DNA of 64,000 nucleotides from Helicobacter_B zhangjianzhongii (GTDB lineage: Bacteria > Campylobacterota > Campylobacteria > Campylobacterales > Helicobacteraceae): assembly GCF_030249855.1 (NCBI RefSeq), contig NZ_JANURN010000008.1, positions 1 to 64,000 of the forward strand. The letters run 5' to 3'. Made by a program: the position numbers and the translations under genes. Under the pieces are notes generated by a model. It was not told the DNA's origin, ran no database searches, and saw only the letters and a program-made list of their open reading frames with translations. This document shows positions 53,149 to 61,725 of this stretch, piece by piece. How positions within the stretch are numbered: position 1 is the stretch's first letter; every line of letters begins with the position of its first letter.

Positions 53149-56133
53149 TTGCGTATGGGCGAGGGCAAGGTAAGGCTAAGGGCTGAAAATAGCTTTAATA
53201 GTGTCTATCTAGGCAATAGAGAGGGTGAGCTGATAATTGAAAATGAAAAGGCGATAAGCGATTATAATCAAGTGAGCTTTAGCAAAAGTGGAGGCACACT
53301 CAATCTCAATGGCTTTAATGCTACGATGAGTGGGGTTAAAGCATATAATGCGAGTGCTTTTATCACTAATAAAAATGAAGAAAAGCTCTCCACTCTCACA
53401 CTCAATAACACAAGCAAAACGATGATACACGCCCATATCAGCGGCAATACCACCATACAAGCACAGGCTACTAACAATAACACAAGCGACAATAAGGCAA
53501 TCATCTTTGATGGGGGCTTTGCTATAAAAGAGCTAAAGGGGAGCGGTCAGCATATCGTGCTGCAAGGCAAACCTGTGCCACACGCGACTTGGGAGGGTGG
53601 TTGCACAGGTGGTAGTCAGTTTCCTATCCCTATTCCTAAAGAGTGCAAAGTAGGGCATTATATCAATAGATATGAATCTCAATATCCTAATATGACTACT
53701 CAAGGCGTAAGCTTCAACCAGCCCGATTGGCTGCAAAGGGAGTATCGCGGGAATATCAGCCTTGATAACGGCTCAAAGCTCTATATAGAAAAAAATGCCG
53801 ATGTCAAAGCAAATATCACACTTGATAACTCTACCCTAGAGTTTAATAGCAAAATGCTCTATATTGATAAACACGACAGCAAACAACTAAATCAAAACAT
53901 AGCGAGTCAAAGTCTTAACAATGGTAACACAAAAGACACTATCACCTATAAAGGCGATATAATCGCAAAAAATAGCTCAAAGATAGAATCCAAAAATGGT
54001 ATCAAAAGCTTTGAAGCAAGTGTATATTTGGATAATAAATCTAGCTTAAGTGCTCCCAACGATGATATAAAGCTCCTAGCAGGAGGGCTTACCTTGCTTA
54101 ATGGCAGCACCTTTAGCGCGAAGTCCTTGAGTGTTGATAAGGTAGAAAGCTTAATATGGATAGATAAGGATTCTAGCCTAAGCCTAACAAGTGGCATTAC
54201 TATCAAAGATAGCCCCTTTACTGCGCTCTACACCGCTAAAGAAGACTTCAGTAAAAGCAACGCCACAACACCTACTGCTAGAAGCACGACTCCTAGCCCA
54301 GCCGCCCAAGCAAATCCCACAATCACTGCTACAAACTCCACACTCTATATCGCCAAAGACTCTCAAATCCCTAGCATAAGCCTACAAAGCAACTCTAAAG
54401 TATGGTTTGAGTATATGAGCGATAGCACGAGCTTAGGCAAGATCAATTTTGCTAGCAATGGCGGTAGTAATACCATAATGGCACAGACTCTCCACCACGC
54501 ACAAGGGCAGAATATGGCGTGGCATAGCAATGCGAGCGCGCGTAGCGCAAGCGGTAGCAATGGCGCGATAGCAAGCCTTACAATCACAGATATGCTACAC
54601 CTTAGCAATGTCGGTGGCACAAGCGGCACAAATAACGGCAACGGCGACACAAGCTCCGCAAACACTAGCGATGACAATCGCTTCCTAGCCCTAAATTTAC
54701 CAAACACTACCCTACACTTTGCTAGCAATGCGCGTGTGTGGGTGGAGTTTGCCAAGACGCACGATGAGCTTTTCGCCGATACGACTCTAAACCACGATGG
54801 CAGCAAGCTCTATCCAATGCTAAAGGCTAAAAAGCTAGAGACCAAGGGCGATCTCATCGTGGGCTTTGCTGGGCAGACTAGCCGCAGCACAAGACAGGCT
54901 GTGGCTACGCACACAAGCACGGGCATAGACATAAGCTTCACAGATATAAATCAAGTCGATCCTAGCAAAATCCTAGCCGACATCAGCAAAACACTGCCGA
55001 GCATAAAAGAGATAGATTCTAGGCAGAAAATCTTGCTAGATAGCCTGCTACTCGCACAGAGAGATCATCAGCTTGTGCTTGATGCGGCGTTTAATAAGCA
55101 TAGTGTCGCAGCGGCTACGCAGCTGCTACAAGGTATCCAAAGGATTGATAGCAATGCCAAGCAAATCGCTAAAAATGTCAGCCAAGATGCCAATCTAGCC
55201 CTAATCAACGAGCAGCACAATATCATCACAAACCGCATAAGCACTCTTAGGCTTAGTCGCAAAGACGCGCCGCTAAATCAAGCTGTCCGCCTTGCCGCGC
55301 TTAAAAGCGATGTGCCAGATAAGTCGCTCACAAGGGCGGCTTTAAACAAGCCACTGCGCAATAATGTGTGGATCAACGCTGGGGGCGGATATTTCAATGG
55401 CGCAGGTGGTAGCGCAAGCAGCGGCTATCTAGCATACACTAGCACCAATATGGGCTATGATAGGAGCTTTGGCAGTGGGGAGAGAAGCTGGGTAGCAGGG
55501 GGGCTACTAAGCTTTGGCGCAAGCTTTGGGAGCAATAGCGCGTATAGGGAAAATGCGATGAACTATGGGGCTGGGCTGTATAGCGCGATGAAGCTTGGGG
55601 CAAATGAGCTGCAGCTTGATGGCAGCTATGTCGCAAGCCTAAGCCAAAAATCCGCGCAAAATGTGGATAGGATCGAGACGCTTAATCATAGCGTGGGGGT
55701 CAATGCGACTTATAAATACGCGCTTGAGATAGGCAGGAGCAATGCGATAAAGCCGGTGCTAGGGCTAGAGTATGTGGCGAATATGATGGCAGGATATACG
55801 CTCGATCTGCTAAGGGTCAATGACTATACCTACTACGCGCTAAGTGGGCTTGCTGGGCTAGAGTATGCCTACACAAATAAGAGCTTTTTCTTTAGCATTC
55901 GCGGAGCTGGGAAAAAGGCTTTTGCAAGGGCTGGCGATGTGCAAGTGGGGATAGATGGGGCAAATCGCTTTGTCGGCTATGCGTTGCAGGGTGATGAGAT
56001 GATATATAAGCTAGATTGTATGGGGGACTATAAAGTGGGCGCGCTGACTTTGGGGGCTGCGGCGAACTTGCAAGCGACTATGAGCGGGAGAATGGGGGTG
56101 AGTGGGCTGGTGAAAATGGAATACAGATTCTAG
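53149..56133 (+). CDS. Autotransporter, passenger stalk and beta-barrel part (out of frame)
   Basis: 994 codons from the first in-frame start, but the frame is open back to 52981, so this is the rest of the serine-protease autotransporter. It shows a long beta-helix passenger (repeated Asn/Thr/Ser-rich strands such as LTLNNTSKTMIHAHISGNTT), a Thr/Pro/Ala linker (TPTARSTTPSPAAQA), and a 12-strand barrel over the last 270 residues ending in KMEYRF, with the terminal Phe used by the BAM complex. Alone it lacks a signal peptide and should not be exported. Confidence 0.85.
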   Translation: MRMGEGKVRLRAENSFNSVYLGNREGELIIENEKAISDYNQVSFSKSGGTLNLNGFNATMSGVKAYNASAFITNKNEEKLSTLTLNNTSKTMIHAHISGNTTIQAQATNNNTSDNKAIIFDGGFAIKELKGSGQHIVLQGKPVPHATWEGGCTGGSQFPIPIPKECKVGHYINRYESQYPNMTTQGVSFNQPDWLQREYRGNISLDNGSKLYIEKNADVKANITLDNSTLEFNSKMLYIDKHDSKQLNQNIASQSLNNGNTKDTITYKGDIIAKNSSKIESKNGIKSFEASVYLDNKSSLSAPNDDIKLLAGGLTLLNGSTFSAKSLSVDKVESLIWIDKDSSLSLTSGITIKDSPFTALYTAKEDFSKSNATTPTARSTTPSPAAQANPTITATNSTLYIAKDSQIPSISLQSNSKVWFEYMSDSTSLGKINFASNGGSNTIMAQTLHHAQGQNMAWHSNASARSASGSNGAIASLTITDMLHLSNVGGTSGTNNGNGDTSSANTSDDNRFLALNLPNTTLHFASNARVWVEFAKTHDELFADTTLNHDGSKLYPMLKAKKLETKGDLIVGFAGQTSRSTRQAVATHTSTGIDISFTDINQVDPSKILADISKTLPSIKEIDSRQKILLDSLLLAQRDHQLVLDAAFNKHSVAAATQLLQGIQRIDSNAKQIAKNVSQDANLALINEQHNIITNRISTLRLSRKDAPLNQAVRLAALKSDVPDKSLTRAALNKPLRNNVWINAGGGYFNGAGGSASSGYLAYTSTNMGYDRSFGSGERSWVAGGLLSFGASFGSNSAYRENAMNYGAGLYSAMKLGANELQLDGSYVASLSQKSAQNVDRIETLNHSVGVNATYKYALEIGRSNAIKPVLGLEYVANMMAGYTLDLLRVNDYTYYALSGLAGLEYAYTNKSFFFSIRGAGKKAFARAGDVQVGIDGANRFVGYALQGDEMIYKLDCMGDYKVGALTLGAAANLQATMSGRMGVSGLVKMEYRF

Positions 56134-56142
56134 AGGCTGGTG

Positions 56143-56247
56143 GATTCAGCTTTTGGGCTAGAATCGCGGATTTCATCGCCGCGCTGCGTCGATAGACCTC
56201 TAGTCTTATCTCCTTGCGCGGCTCGAAAAGCCACGATTCTATCTCCA
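56143..56247 (-). repeat. Variable-stem hairpin element, diverged copy 6
   Basis: On the minus strand it has GATAAGACTAGAGGTCTATC in the apex, matching the AGACTAGAGGTCT apex of copy 1, a 7-bp stem (56178-56184 with 56216-56222, GCCGCGC), and ends GCCCAAAAGCTGAATCC, resembling the CCCAAGACTGAATCG end of other copies. The opening flank has drifted. It lies just after the autotransporter stop. Confidence 0.65.
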
Positions 56248-56304
56248 AAATCCTAGAATCCACTTTTGACATTAAAGCCCTTTTTTACGCTTCACGCCTT
56301 TTTC

Positions 56305-56486
56305 TGTCATTGCGAGCTTTGCGATAGCAAAGCGTGGCAATCCACAAGCACAAAAAACGCAAAGCGAAGCTTCTTTAGAAAAGTGGATTCTAGCGATGAT
56401 TATTCTGCTAGCGCAGAATGTATGGATTACTAAAGAAGCTGCGCTGCGCTTGCTTTGCCACGCGGACAAGTCCGCTCGCAATGACA
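56305..56486. repeat. Intergenic repeat cluster before gyrA
   Basis: 56305-56344 is a copy of the short palindrome (TGTCATTGCGAGC...GCGTGGCAATCCA) and 56401-56486 is copy 2 of the GGATTACTAAAGAAGCTGCG repeat also found at 3441. GTGGATTCTAG motifs stand between and after them, and a reversed short palindrome continues to about 56555. These fill the 56134-56598 gap; no gene is seen. Confidence 0.75.
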
Positions 56487-56598
56487 GATAAAGACATTTT
56501 TAAAAAAGTGGATTCTAGTGTGGATCGCCACGCTTATTTTACTCGCTCGCGATGATAGCAAAGGGGTCGCACCCTGCTGGCTTTAAGCAAATTTTAGC

Positions 56599-56604
56599 TA
56601 CAAT
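56599..56604 (+). promoter_or_regulatory. Putative -10 box for gyrA
   Basis: TACAAT in TTAGCTACAATCCC, 55 bases before the gyrA ATG. The ORF frame runs upstream across it, which supports the downstream start. Confidence 0.45.
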
Positions 56605-56659
56605 CCCTGCCTTATTTGTGCTTACAAACTTAGCAATACAGGGTAGTGAAGGAGTGTTT

Positions 56660-59146
56660 ATGGAGCATCTTTTAGATGATCAAAGTGTCGTTGATGTGCA
56701 TATTGATGATTCGATTAAAGAGAGTTATTTAAATTATTCTATGAGCGTGATTGTGGGGCGCGCGCTCCCAGATGCCAAAGATGGCTTAAAGCCCGTGCAT
56801 AGAAGGATTTTGTATGCGATGGACGATCTAGGGGCAAACTCTCGCGCCAAGCATAAAAAAAGCGCGCGTATCGTGGGCGATGTCATAGGGAAATACCACC
56901 CCCACGGCGATATTGCAGTCTATGACGCGCTTGTGCGTATGGCACAGGACTTTTCTATGCGCTTGCCACTTGTCGATGGGCACGGGAATTTTGGCTCAAT
57001 CGATGGCGATAATGCCGCGGCTATGCGCTATACAGGTGCGCGTATGGCAGCTGCGAGTGAAGAGATTTTGCGCGATATTGATAAGGACACGGTGGAGTTT
57101 GTCGCAAACTATGATGATAGTCTAAAAGAGCCAGATGTCCTGCCTAGCAGGATCCCAAATCTCCTTGTCAATGGCTCAAGTGGGATTGCTGTGGGTATGG
57201 CGACAAGTATCCCGCCGCATAGGCTTGATGAGATCATTGACGCGCTTGTGTATGTGATCGATAGCCCAGAAGCTTCACTAGAAGAGCTGCTTTCCTTTGT
57301 GCAGGGACCAGATTTCCCCACAGGTGGGATCATCTATGGCAAGCAAGGCATAATCGATGCCTACCGCACAGGGCGAGGCAGGATCCGCGTGCGCGCCAAA
57401 ACCCATATAGAAAAAACCAAGACCAAAGACATCATCATCATCGATGAAATCCCCTACCAAGTCAATAAAGCAAAGCTTGTAGAGCAAATCAGCGAGCTAG
57501 CGCGTGATAAGGTCATCGAAGGGATCGCTGAAGTGCGCGATGAGAGCGATAAAGAGGGTATGCGCGTGGTGATAGAGCTTAAAAGAGATGCGATGAGTGA
57601 GATTGTGCTAAATAATCTCTACAAATCCACGACAATGGAGACTACCTTTGGGATTATCCTGCTTGCGATTAACAACAAAGAGCCAAAGATTTTCACACTT
57701 TTAGAGCTATTAAATATTTTCATCTCTCATCGTAAAACAATCGTGATCCGCCGCACGATTTTTGAGCTAGAAAAGGCTAAAGCTAGGGCGCATATCCTAG
57801 AGGGGCTAAAAATCGCGCTTGATCATATCGATGAGGTTATAGCACTTATCAAAGCAAGTGCCAATACCGAAGAAGCCCACGATGGACTTATGAAGACATT
57901 TGGGCTAAGTAGCTTGCAGGCTAAGGCGATTTTAGAAATGCGCTTGCAGCGGCTCACAGGGCTAGAGCGCGATAAAATCGAGCAAGAATACGCCGAGCTA
58001 CTTGCGCAAATCGAGTATCTAAATAGCATTCTAAAAAGCGAAGAGAAGCTAAAAGAGATCATCAAAGAGGAGTTACTAGAGGTGAAAGAGAAGTTTTCTA
58101 GCCCCCGCCTTACGCAGATTGAAGAAGACTATGATGCTATCGATATAGAAGATCTTATCCCCAATGAGCCGGTGGTTGTAACGATGAGCCACCGCGGCTA
58201 TGTCAAGCGCGTGCTGCTAAAAACTTATGAAAAGCAGCACCGCGGAGGCAAGGGCAAGATTAGCGGTAATACGCACGAAGATGACTTTATAGAATCCTTT
58301 TTCATCGCTAATACGCACGATACGATACTATTTATCACCAATAAAGGGCAGCTTTACTGGCTCAAAGTCTATAAAATCCCAGAAGCTGGGCGCACGGCGA
58401 TTGGCAAAGCAGTGGTCAATCTCATCAATATCCAGCCAGATGAGAAGATTATGGCGACTATCACGACCAAAGATTTTAATAGCGATAAATCGCTAGTGTT
58501 TTTCACGAAAAATGGCATCGTCAAGCGCACAAATCTAAGCGAGTATAGCAATATCCGCTCTGTGGGCGTGCGTGCGATCAATCTTGATGAAAACGATGAG
58601 CTTGTGAGCGCGAATATTGTGGATTCTAGTGTCAAAGAGCTCTTCATCGCCACGCATAAGGGTATGTGTATCCGCTTTAGTATCAATGATATACGCGAGA
58701 TTGGCAGAGTGGCTAGGGGTGTTACAGGAATCCGCTTTAAAGAAAAGGGCGATTGCGTGATCGCCGCTACCACCATAAGCAGCGATAATGACAAGCTGCT
58801 AACCGTGAGTGAGCAAGGTATCGGCAAGCAGACCCTAGCGGGAGAATACCGCTTGCAGTCGCGCGGAGGCAAGGGTGTGATTGTGATGAAGCTCACTAGT
58901 AAAACAGGCGATCTTGTGAGCATTGTCAATGTCAATGATGAAAATATGGATCTAATGGTGCTAACCACCAAGGGCAAGATGATACGAGTCGATACCAATG
59001 CGATCCGCGAAGCAGGGCGCAACACAAGCGGCGTGAAAATCGTCAATGTAGGGGGCGAGAAAGTCGCCTTTGCGGTAACTTGCCCCAAAGAAGAAAGAGA
59101 AGAGACAAGCGAAGATGAAGCAAGCGCAAGTAATGAAGCAGAGTAA
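56660..59146 (+). CDS. gyrA: DNA gyrase subunit A
   Basis: The cleavage-rejoining subunit of gyrase. 828 residues with the winged-helix/tower core (LNYSMSVIVGRALPDAKDGL, the catalytic Tyr in RYTGARM), and a C-terminal beta-pinwheel with the GyrA-box-like QRGGKGK variant KQHRGGKGKISG. ATG at 56660 has AAGGAG. The quinolone pocket reads HPHGDIAVYDALVRMAQDFS: Ile85 occupies the Ser83/Thr86/Asn87 position of E. coli, C. jejuni and H. pylori; Asp89 is intact. The last codons overlap an out-of-phase ATG leading into a G13 tract. Confidence 0.97.
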   Translation: MEHLLDDQSVVDVHIDDSIKESYLNYSMSVIVGRALPDAKDGLKPVHRRILYAMDDLGANSRAKHKKSARIVGDVIGKYHPHGDIAVYDALVRMAQDFSMRLPLVDGHGNFGSIDGDNAAAMRYTGARMAAASEEILRDIDKDTVEFVANYDDSLKEPDVLPSRIPNLLVNGSSGIAVGMATSIPPHRLDEIIDALVYVIDSPEASLEELLSFVQGPDFPTGGIIYGKQGIIDAYRTGRGRIRVRAKTHIEKTKTKDIIIIDEIPYQVNKAKLVEQISELARDKVIEGIAEVRDESDKEGMRVVIELKRDAMSEIVLNNLYKSTTMETTFGIILLAINNKEPKIFTLLELLNIFISHRKTIVIRRTIFELEKAKARAHILEGLKIALDHIDEVIALIKASANTEEAHDGLMKTFGLSSLQAKAILEMRLQRLTGLERDKIEQEYAELLAQIEYLNSILKSEEKLKEIIKEELLEVKEKFSSPRLTQIEEDYDAIDIEDLIPNEPVVVTMSHRGYVKRVLLKTYEKQHRGGKGKISGNTHEDDFIESFFIANTHDTILFITNKGQLYWLKVYKIPEAGRTAIGKAVVNLINIQPDEKIMATITTKDFNSDKSLVFFTKNGIVKRTNLSEYSNIRSVGVRAINLDENDELVSANIVDSSVKELFIATHKGMCIRFSINDIREIGRVARGVTGIRFKEKGDCVIAATTISSDNDKLLTVSEQGIGKQTLAGEYRLQSRGGKGVIVMKLTSKTGDLVSIVNVNDENMDLMVLTTKGKMIRVDTNAIREAGRNTSGVKIVNVGGEKVAFAVTCPKEEREETSEDEASASNEAE

Positions 59147-59149
59147 AAC

Positions 59150-59162
59150 GGGGGGGGGGGGG
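59150..59162 (+). repeat. Poly-G tract (G13) between gyrA and the transferase gene
   Basis: Thirteen consecutive G residues beginning 4 bases after the gyrA stop codon. It is the longest G run in the window and far above chance. Such tracts change length by slipped-strand mispairing in Helicobacter. It does not affect gyrA but lies in the predicted start of the next ORF. Confidence 0.92.
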
Positions 59163-59184
59163 AACTTAGGCGCGTAGGCTTTCC

Positions 59185-59275
59185 GGCTAAAAATGGCGAT
59201 CGCTACGGCGATTCTGCGCTCATTACCACTCAAGGTAAATCCCTTGAATCGCCTTGCGAAGCCCCATTTTTAGCA
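59185..59275 (-). repeat. Variable-stem hairpin element, diverged copy 5
   Basis: An 11-bp outer stem (59186-59196 with 59264-59274, GCTAAAAATGG), an 8-bp inner stem (59207-59214 with 59246-59253, GGCGATTC) and an apex ATTACCACTCAAGGTAAATC, closely matching ATTACCGCTAAGGTAACTC in copy 3. The canonical outer flanks are not clear. It is read in frame as part of the leader of the transferase ORF. Confidence 0.6.
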
Positions 59276-59634
59276 CGAAAATCCAACCGCGAGCAAAGTT
59301 ATCCAAAAAATACACAAAGCCCCGTTTCTAGCTCAAAAATCCTAGAATCCCAAAGTGGCACTGAAATTACAAACCCAACCGCGAGCGACTCTACACCACA
59401 AAGCTCACAAAACGCCGATTCTAGCTCCACAATCTTAGAATCCCACAGCGATAGTGAAAAATCTCCAATAGCCAAAAGCCCAAAACGCAGTTTCTTTAGA
59501 AAACAAGCGAAGCGAAGTTTCTTTAGAAAACAAGGCAAAGCCGCAGTTTCTTTAGTAAATCCAACCGCGAGCAAGCTTAAACTAGAATCCACTTTTGAGC
59601 AAAACAGCCATTCTGCACACAACGCTTATTTATC

Positions 59635-59740
59635 GTCATCGCGAGCCTTGCGCCAGCAAGGCGTGGCGATCCATAAATCCGCGCAAGTGGATTCTAGTGT
59701 GGATTGCCACGCAACCGCGCTTGCTCGCAATGACAGAGAA
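59635..59740. repeat. Two short palindromic repeats in the start region of the transferase ORF
   Basis: 59635-59673 is GTCATCGCGAGCC...GGCGTGGCGATCCA, identical in plan to 8824 and 61510; 59697-59739 is a reversed copy (TGGATTGCCACGC...CGCAATGACAGAG). Both are translated in frame upstream of the first membrane helix, together with AAGCGGATTCTAG motifs (KADSR). Confidence 0.75.
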
Positions 59741-61441
59741 AATAGCCCCTGTGAAAAAGCGGATTCTAGAGACAATGCCGAAAATATAAAAAACCTAGAA
59801 TCCACTTTTGACAACACCGCGCAAAAAAGCAAAAAAGCGGATTCTAGGGTTGAAGCGCAATCTTTTCACATTATTCTTCTTACATCGACACTTTTCGCCC
59901 AAGCATTTCTTGCGCGTGCTGGAGTGTTTCTCTGCAGTTTTTGTGTATTTTTCCCATTTTTTGCGACATTGTGGGTGCGCAGGACCTTTGGCAAGGTGGA
60001 TCTTAGCCAGATCATCTTCCACCTGCGCTTCCCTGTCGCGCCAAATGCCATTGATGTGGATTTTGTCTTTGCTTTTCTTGGTGTAGTTCTCTTGCCTAGC
60101 CTTGCTATCTCGCTAGCTCTTGCGCACCCTAGTGGCACGGCTAGGGTGTTTGTAGCGATTTTTGCTCTGTGCAAGCGGGGCTTTGTGTTAGGCAAGCACA
60201 TAGTCTGCAAGCACTCTATGCTAGCGCGCTATGTGCTTATCATTGCACTTGGTATCTATGGCTGGAGCTATGTGGGCAAAAAGCTAAAAATCAGCGAGTT
60301 TATCGCAAGCAACAAAGCGCATAAAACTTATAGCACCTTTTATGAGAGCCACTACAAGGTCCCCGATATAGAATCCATAAAGCAAAGCTTCTCTATGGTG
60401 GCAAAGCCTAGAAATTTGCTTGTGATTTATATGGAGTCTATGGAATCATCGTTTGCAAGCACAAATCCACACGATTTTATCCCAAGTATTGCTACGCCTA
60501 ATCTCATTCCAAATTTAAGCACTCTAGCTTCAAGGGGGGTGAGCTTTAGCCATATCAAGCAGACCATAGGCACAGGCTGGACGATCGCTGGGCTTATCTC
60601 CTATAACTGCGCTTTCCCGCAAACTTGGCTGCCCTTTAATGCTGGCTTTAATGACAATGTCGCACGCTATTTTTTGCACTCGGCTACTTGCTTGGGCGAT
60701 GTGTTTAGCGCGCTTGGCTATGAGCAGGCGTTTTTCCGCGGGGCGAATGCGGATTTCGCTGGGTCTAGGGGGTTTTTCACCTCGCATAATATCCCTATAA
60801 ATGACCTTGCTTCCATAGAGGATTATGCGCAGGGCTTTGGGGATTATCGTAATGATTGGGGCGTGAAAGACTCCGTGCTTTTTAGCTATGTCAAAGAATA
60901 TTTACAAGAGTATGCTGCTAAAAAGGACAAAAAGCCCTTTGCCTTTTATGTGCTAAGTGCCGATACACACGCCCCGGGATTTGTGGATAAGGCGCAGTGC
61001 GATCTCCCCACAAGCTATGCCAACTCCCTGCACTGCTTTGATGGGATTGTGGGGGAGTTTGTGGAGTGGTTTTTGCAGAGTCCTTTGGCAAAGGATACGA
61101 CTTTGGTCCTGCTAGGAGATCATCTCACAATGCAGCAGCGATTTGTGCGAGATGGCACAAGCAGAAGTATCTACAATGCTTTCATCAATCCCACTTTCAC
61201 CAAGCCGCCCACGCAAGATCTGCTAGCAAATCGCGCCCTTAGCCACTTTGACATCACAGCATTACTACTAGATTCTATCGCTATCCCTACACGCGCCTTT
61301 GGGCTAGGGCGCAACCCTCTCTATGGGCACACGCTTCAAGAGCAGCTAGGGGAGGATACCCTTGCCGCAGAGCTTGGCAAGCCCTCAAGAGTATATGAGG
61401 GCTTTTGGGAGTTTGATAGAGATAAGCCCACACAGCACTAG
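59648..61441 (+). CDS. LTA synthase/OpgB-type sulfatase-fold phosphoglycerol or phosphoethanolamine transferase
   Basis: 597 codons from TTG 59648, the first start in this frame, though the frame is open back to 59147. After about 70 repeat-derived residues come several helices (from IILLTSTLFAQAFLARAG), then an extracytoplasmic alkaline-phosphatase-fold domain: LLVIYMESMESSF (metal Glu), IKQTIGTGWTIAGLISYNCA (Thr nucleophile candidate), YVLSADTHAPGF and LVLLGDHLTM (metal Asp/His). It would decorate a surface glycan or lipid. TTG lies in a repeat without ribosome site, so I think translation begins upstream through the G13 tract and is off as read. Confidence 0.85.
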   Translation: MRQQGVAIHKSAQVDSSVDCHATALARNDRENSPCEKADSRDNAENIKNLESTFDNTAQKSKKADSRVEAQSFHIILLTSTLFAQAFLARAGVFLCSFCVFFPFFATLWVRRTFGKVDLSQIIFHLRFPVAPNAIDVDFVFAFLGVVLLPSLAISLALAHPSGTARVFVAIFALCKRGFVLGKHIVCKHSMLARYVLIIALGIYGWSYVGKKLKISEFIASNKAHKTYSTFYESHYKVPDIESIKQSFSMVAKPRNLLVIYMESMESSFASTNPHDFIPSIATPNLIPNLSTLASRGVSFSHIKQTIGTGWTIAGLISYNCAFPQTWLPFNAGFNDNVARYFLHSATCLGDVFSALGYEQAFFRGANADFAGSRGFFTSHNIPINDLASIEDYAQGFGDYRNDWGVKDSVLFSYVKEYLQEYAAKKDKKPFAFYVLSADTHAPGFVDKAQCDLPTSYANSLHCFDGIVGEFVEWFLQSPLAKDTTLVLLGDHLTMQQRFVRDGTSRSIYNAFINPTFTKPPTQDLLANRALSHFDITALLLDSIAIPTRAFGLGRNPLYGHTLQEQLGEDTLAAELGKPSRVYEGFWEFDRDKPTQH

Positions 61442-61509
61442 AATCCGCATTTTGTATTTGAGCGTTGGCTGCTCCCTGTCATCGCGAGATGACACCGCTC
61501 TTCCTATCC

Positions 61510-61660
61510 GTCATCGCGAGCCTTGCGCCAGCAAGGCGTGGCGATCCACACAAGCAAAGACACAAATCCTAGAATCCACTTTTGATAAAACGCAAATGGA
61601 TTACTAAAGAAGCTGCGCTGCGCTTGCTTTGCCACGCGGACAAGTCCGCTCGCAATGACA
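61510..61660. repeat. Short palindrome and third copy of the GGATTACTAAAGAAGCTGCG repeat
   Basis: 61510-61548 is GTCATCGCGAGCC...GGCGTGGCGATCCA; 61597-61660 is the repeat found also at 3463 and 56423. A CTAGAATCCACTTTT motif lies between them (61569-61583). Intergenic, convergent region between the transferase and LpxR-like genes (61442-61870). Confidence 0.75.
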
Positions 61661-61725
61661 GAGAAAATAGCCCCTGTGAAAAAGCGGATTCTAGGGGGTT
61701 TAGGCTTGTTTCATCACCGCTTTGG

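Larger units (their letters stand above)
59115..59647 (+). other. Phase-variable leader reading into the sulfatase-fold transferase gene
   Basis: ATG codons at 59115 and 59133, inside the gyrA 3' end but in another frame, read ATG...AAA ACG into the G tract. With 13 G this frame stops at 59175. With 11 or 14 G it would enter the frame that is open, without any start codon of its own, from 59147 to 61441. That 167-codon stretch (59147-59647) is Ser/Lys/Thr-rich, partly made of repeats (LESQSGTE, LESHSDSE, KRSFFRKQ twice), and has no stop. The open frame and lack of internal starts argue for this reading. Confidence 0.65.
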
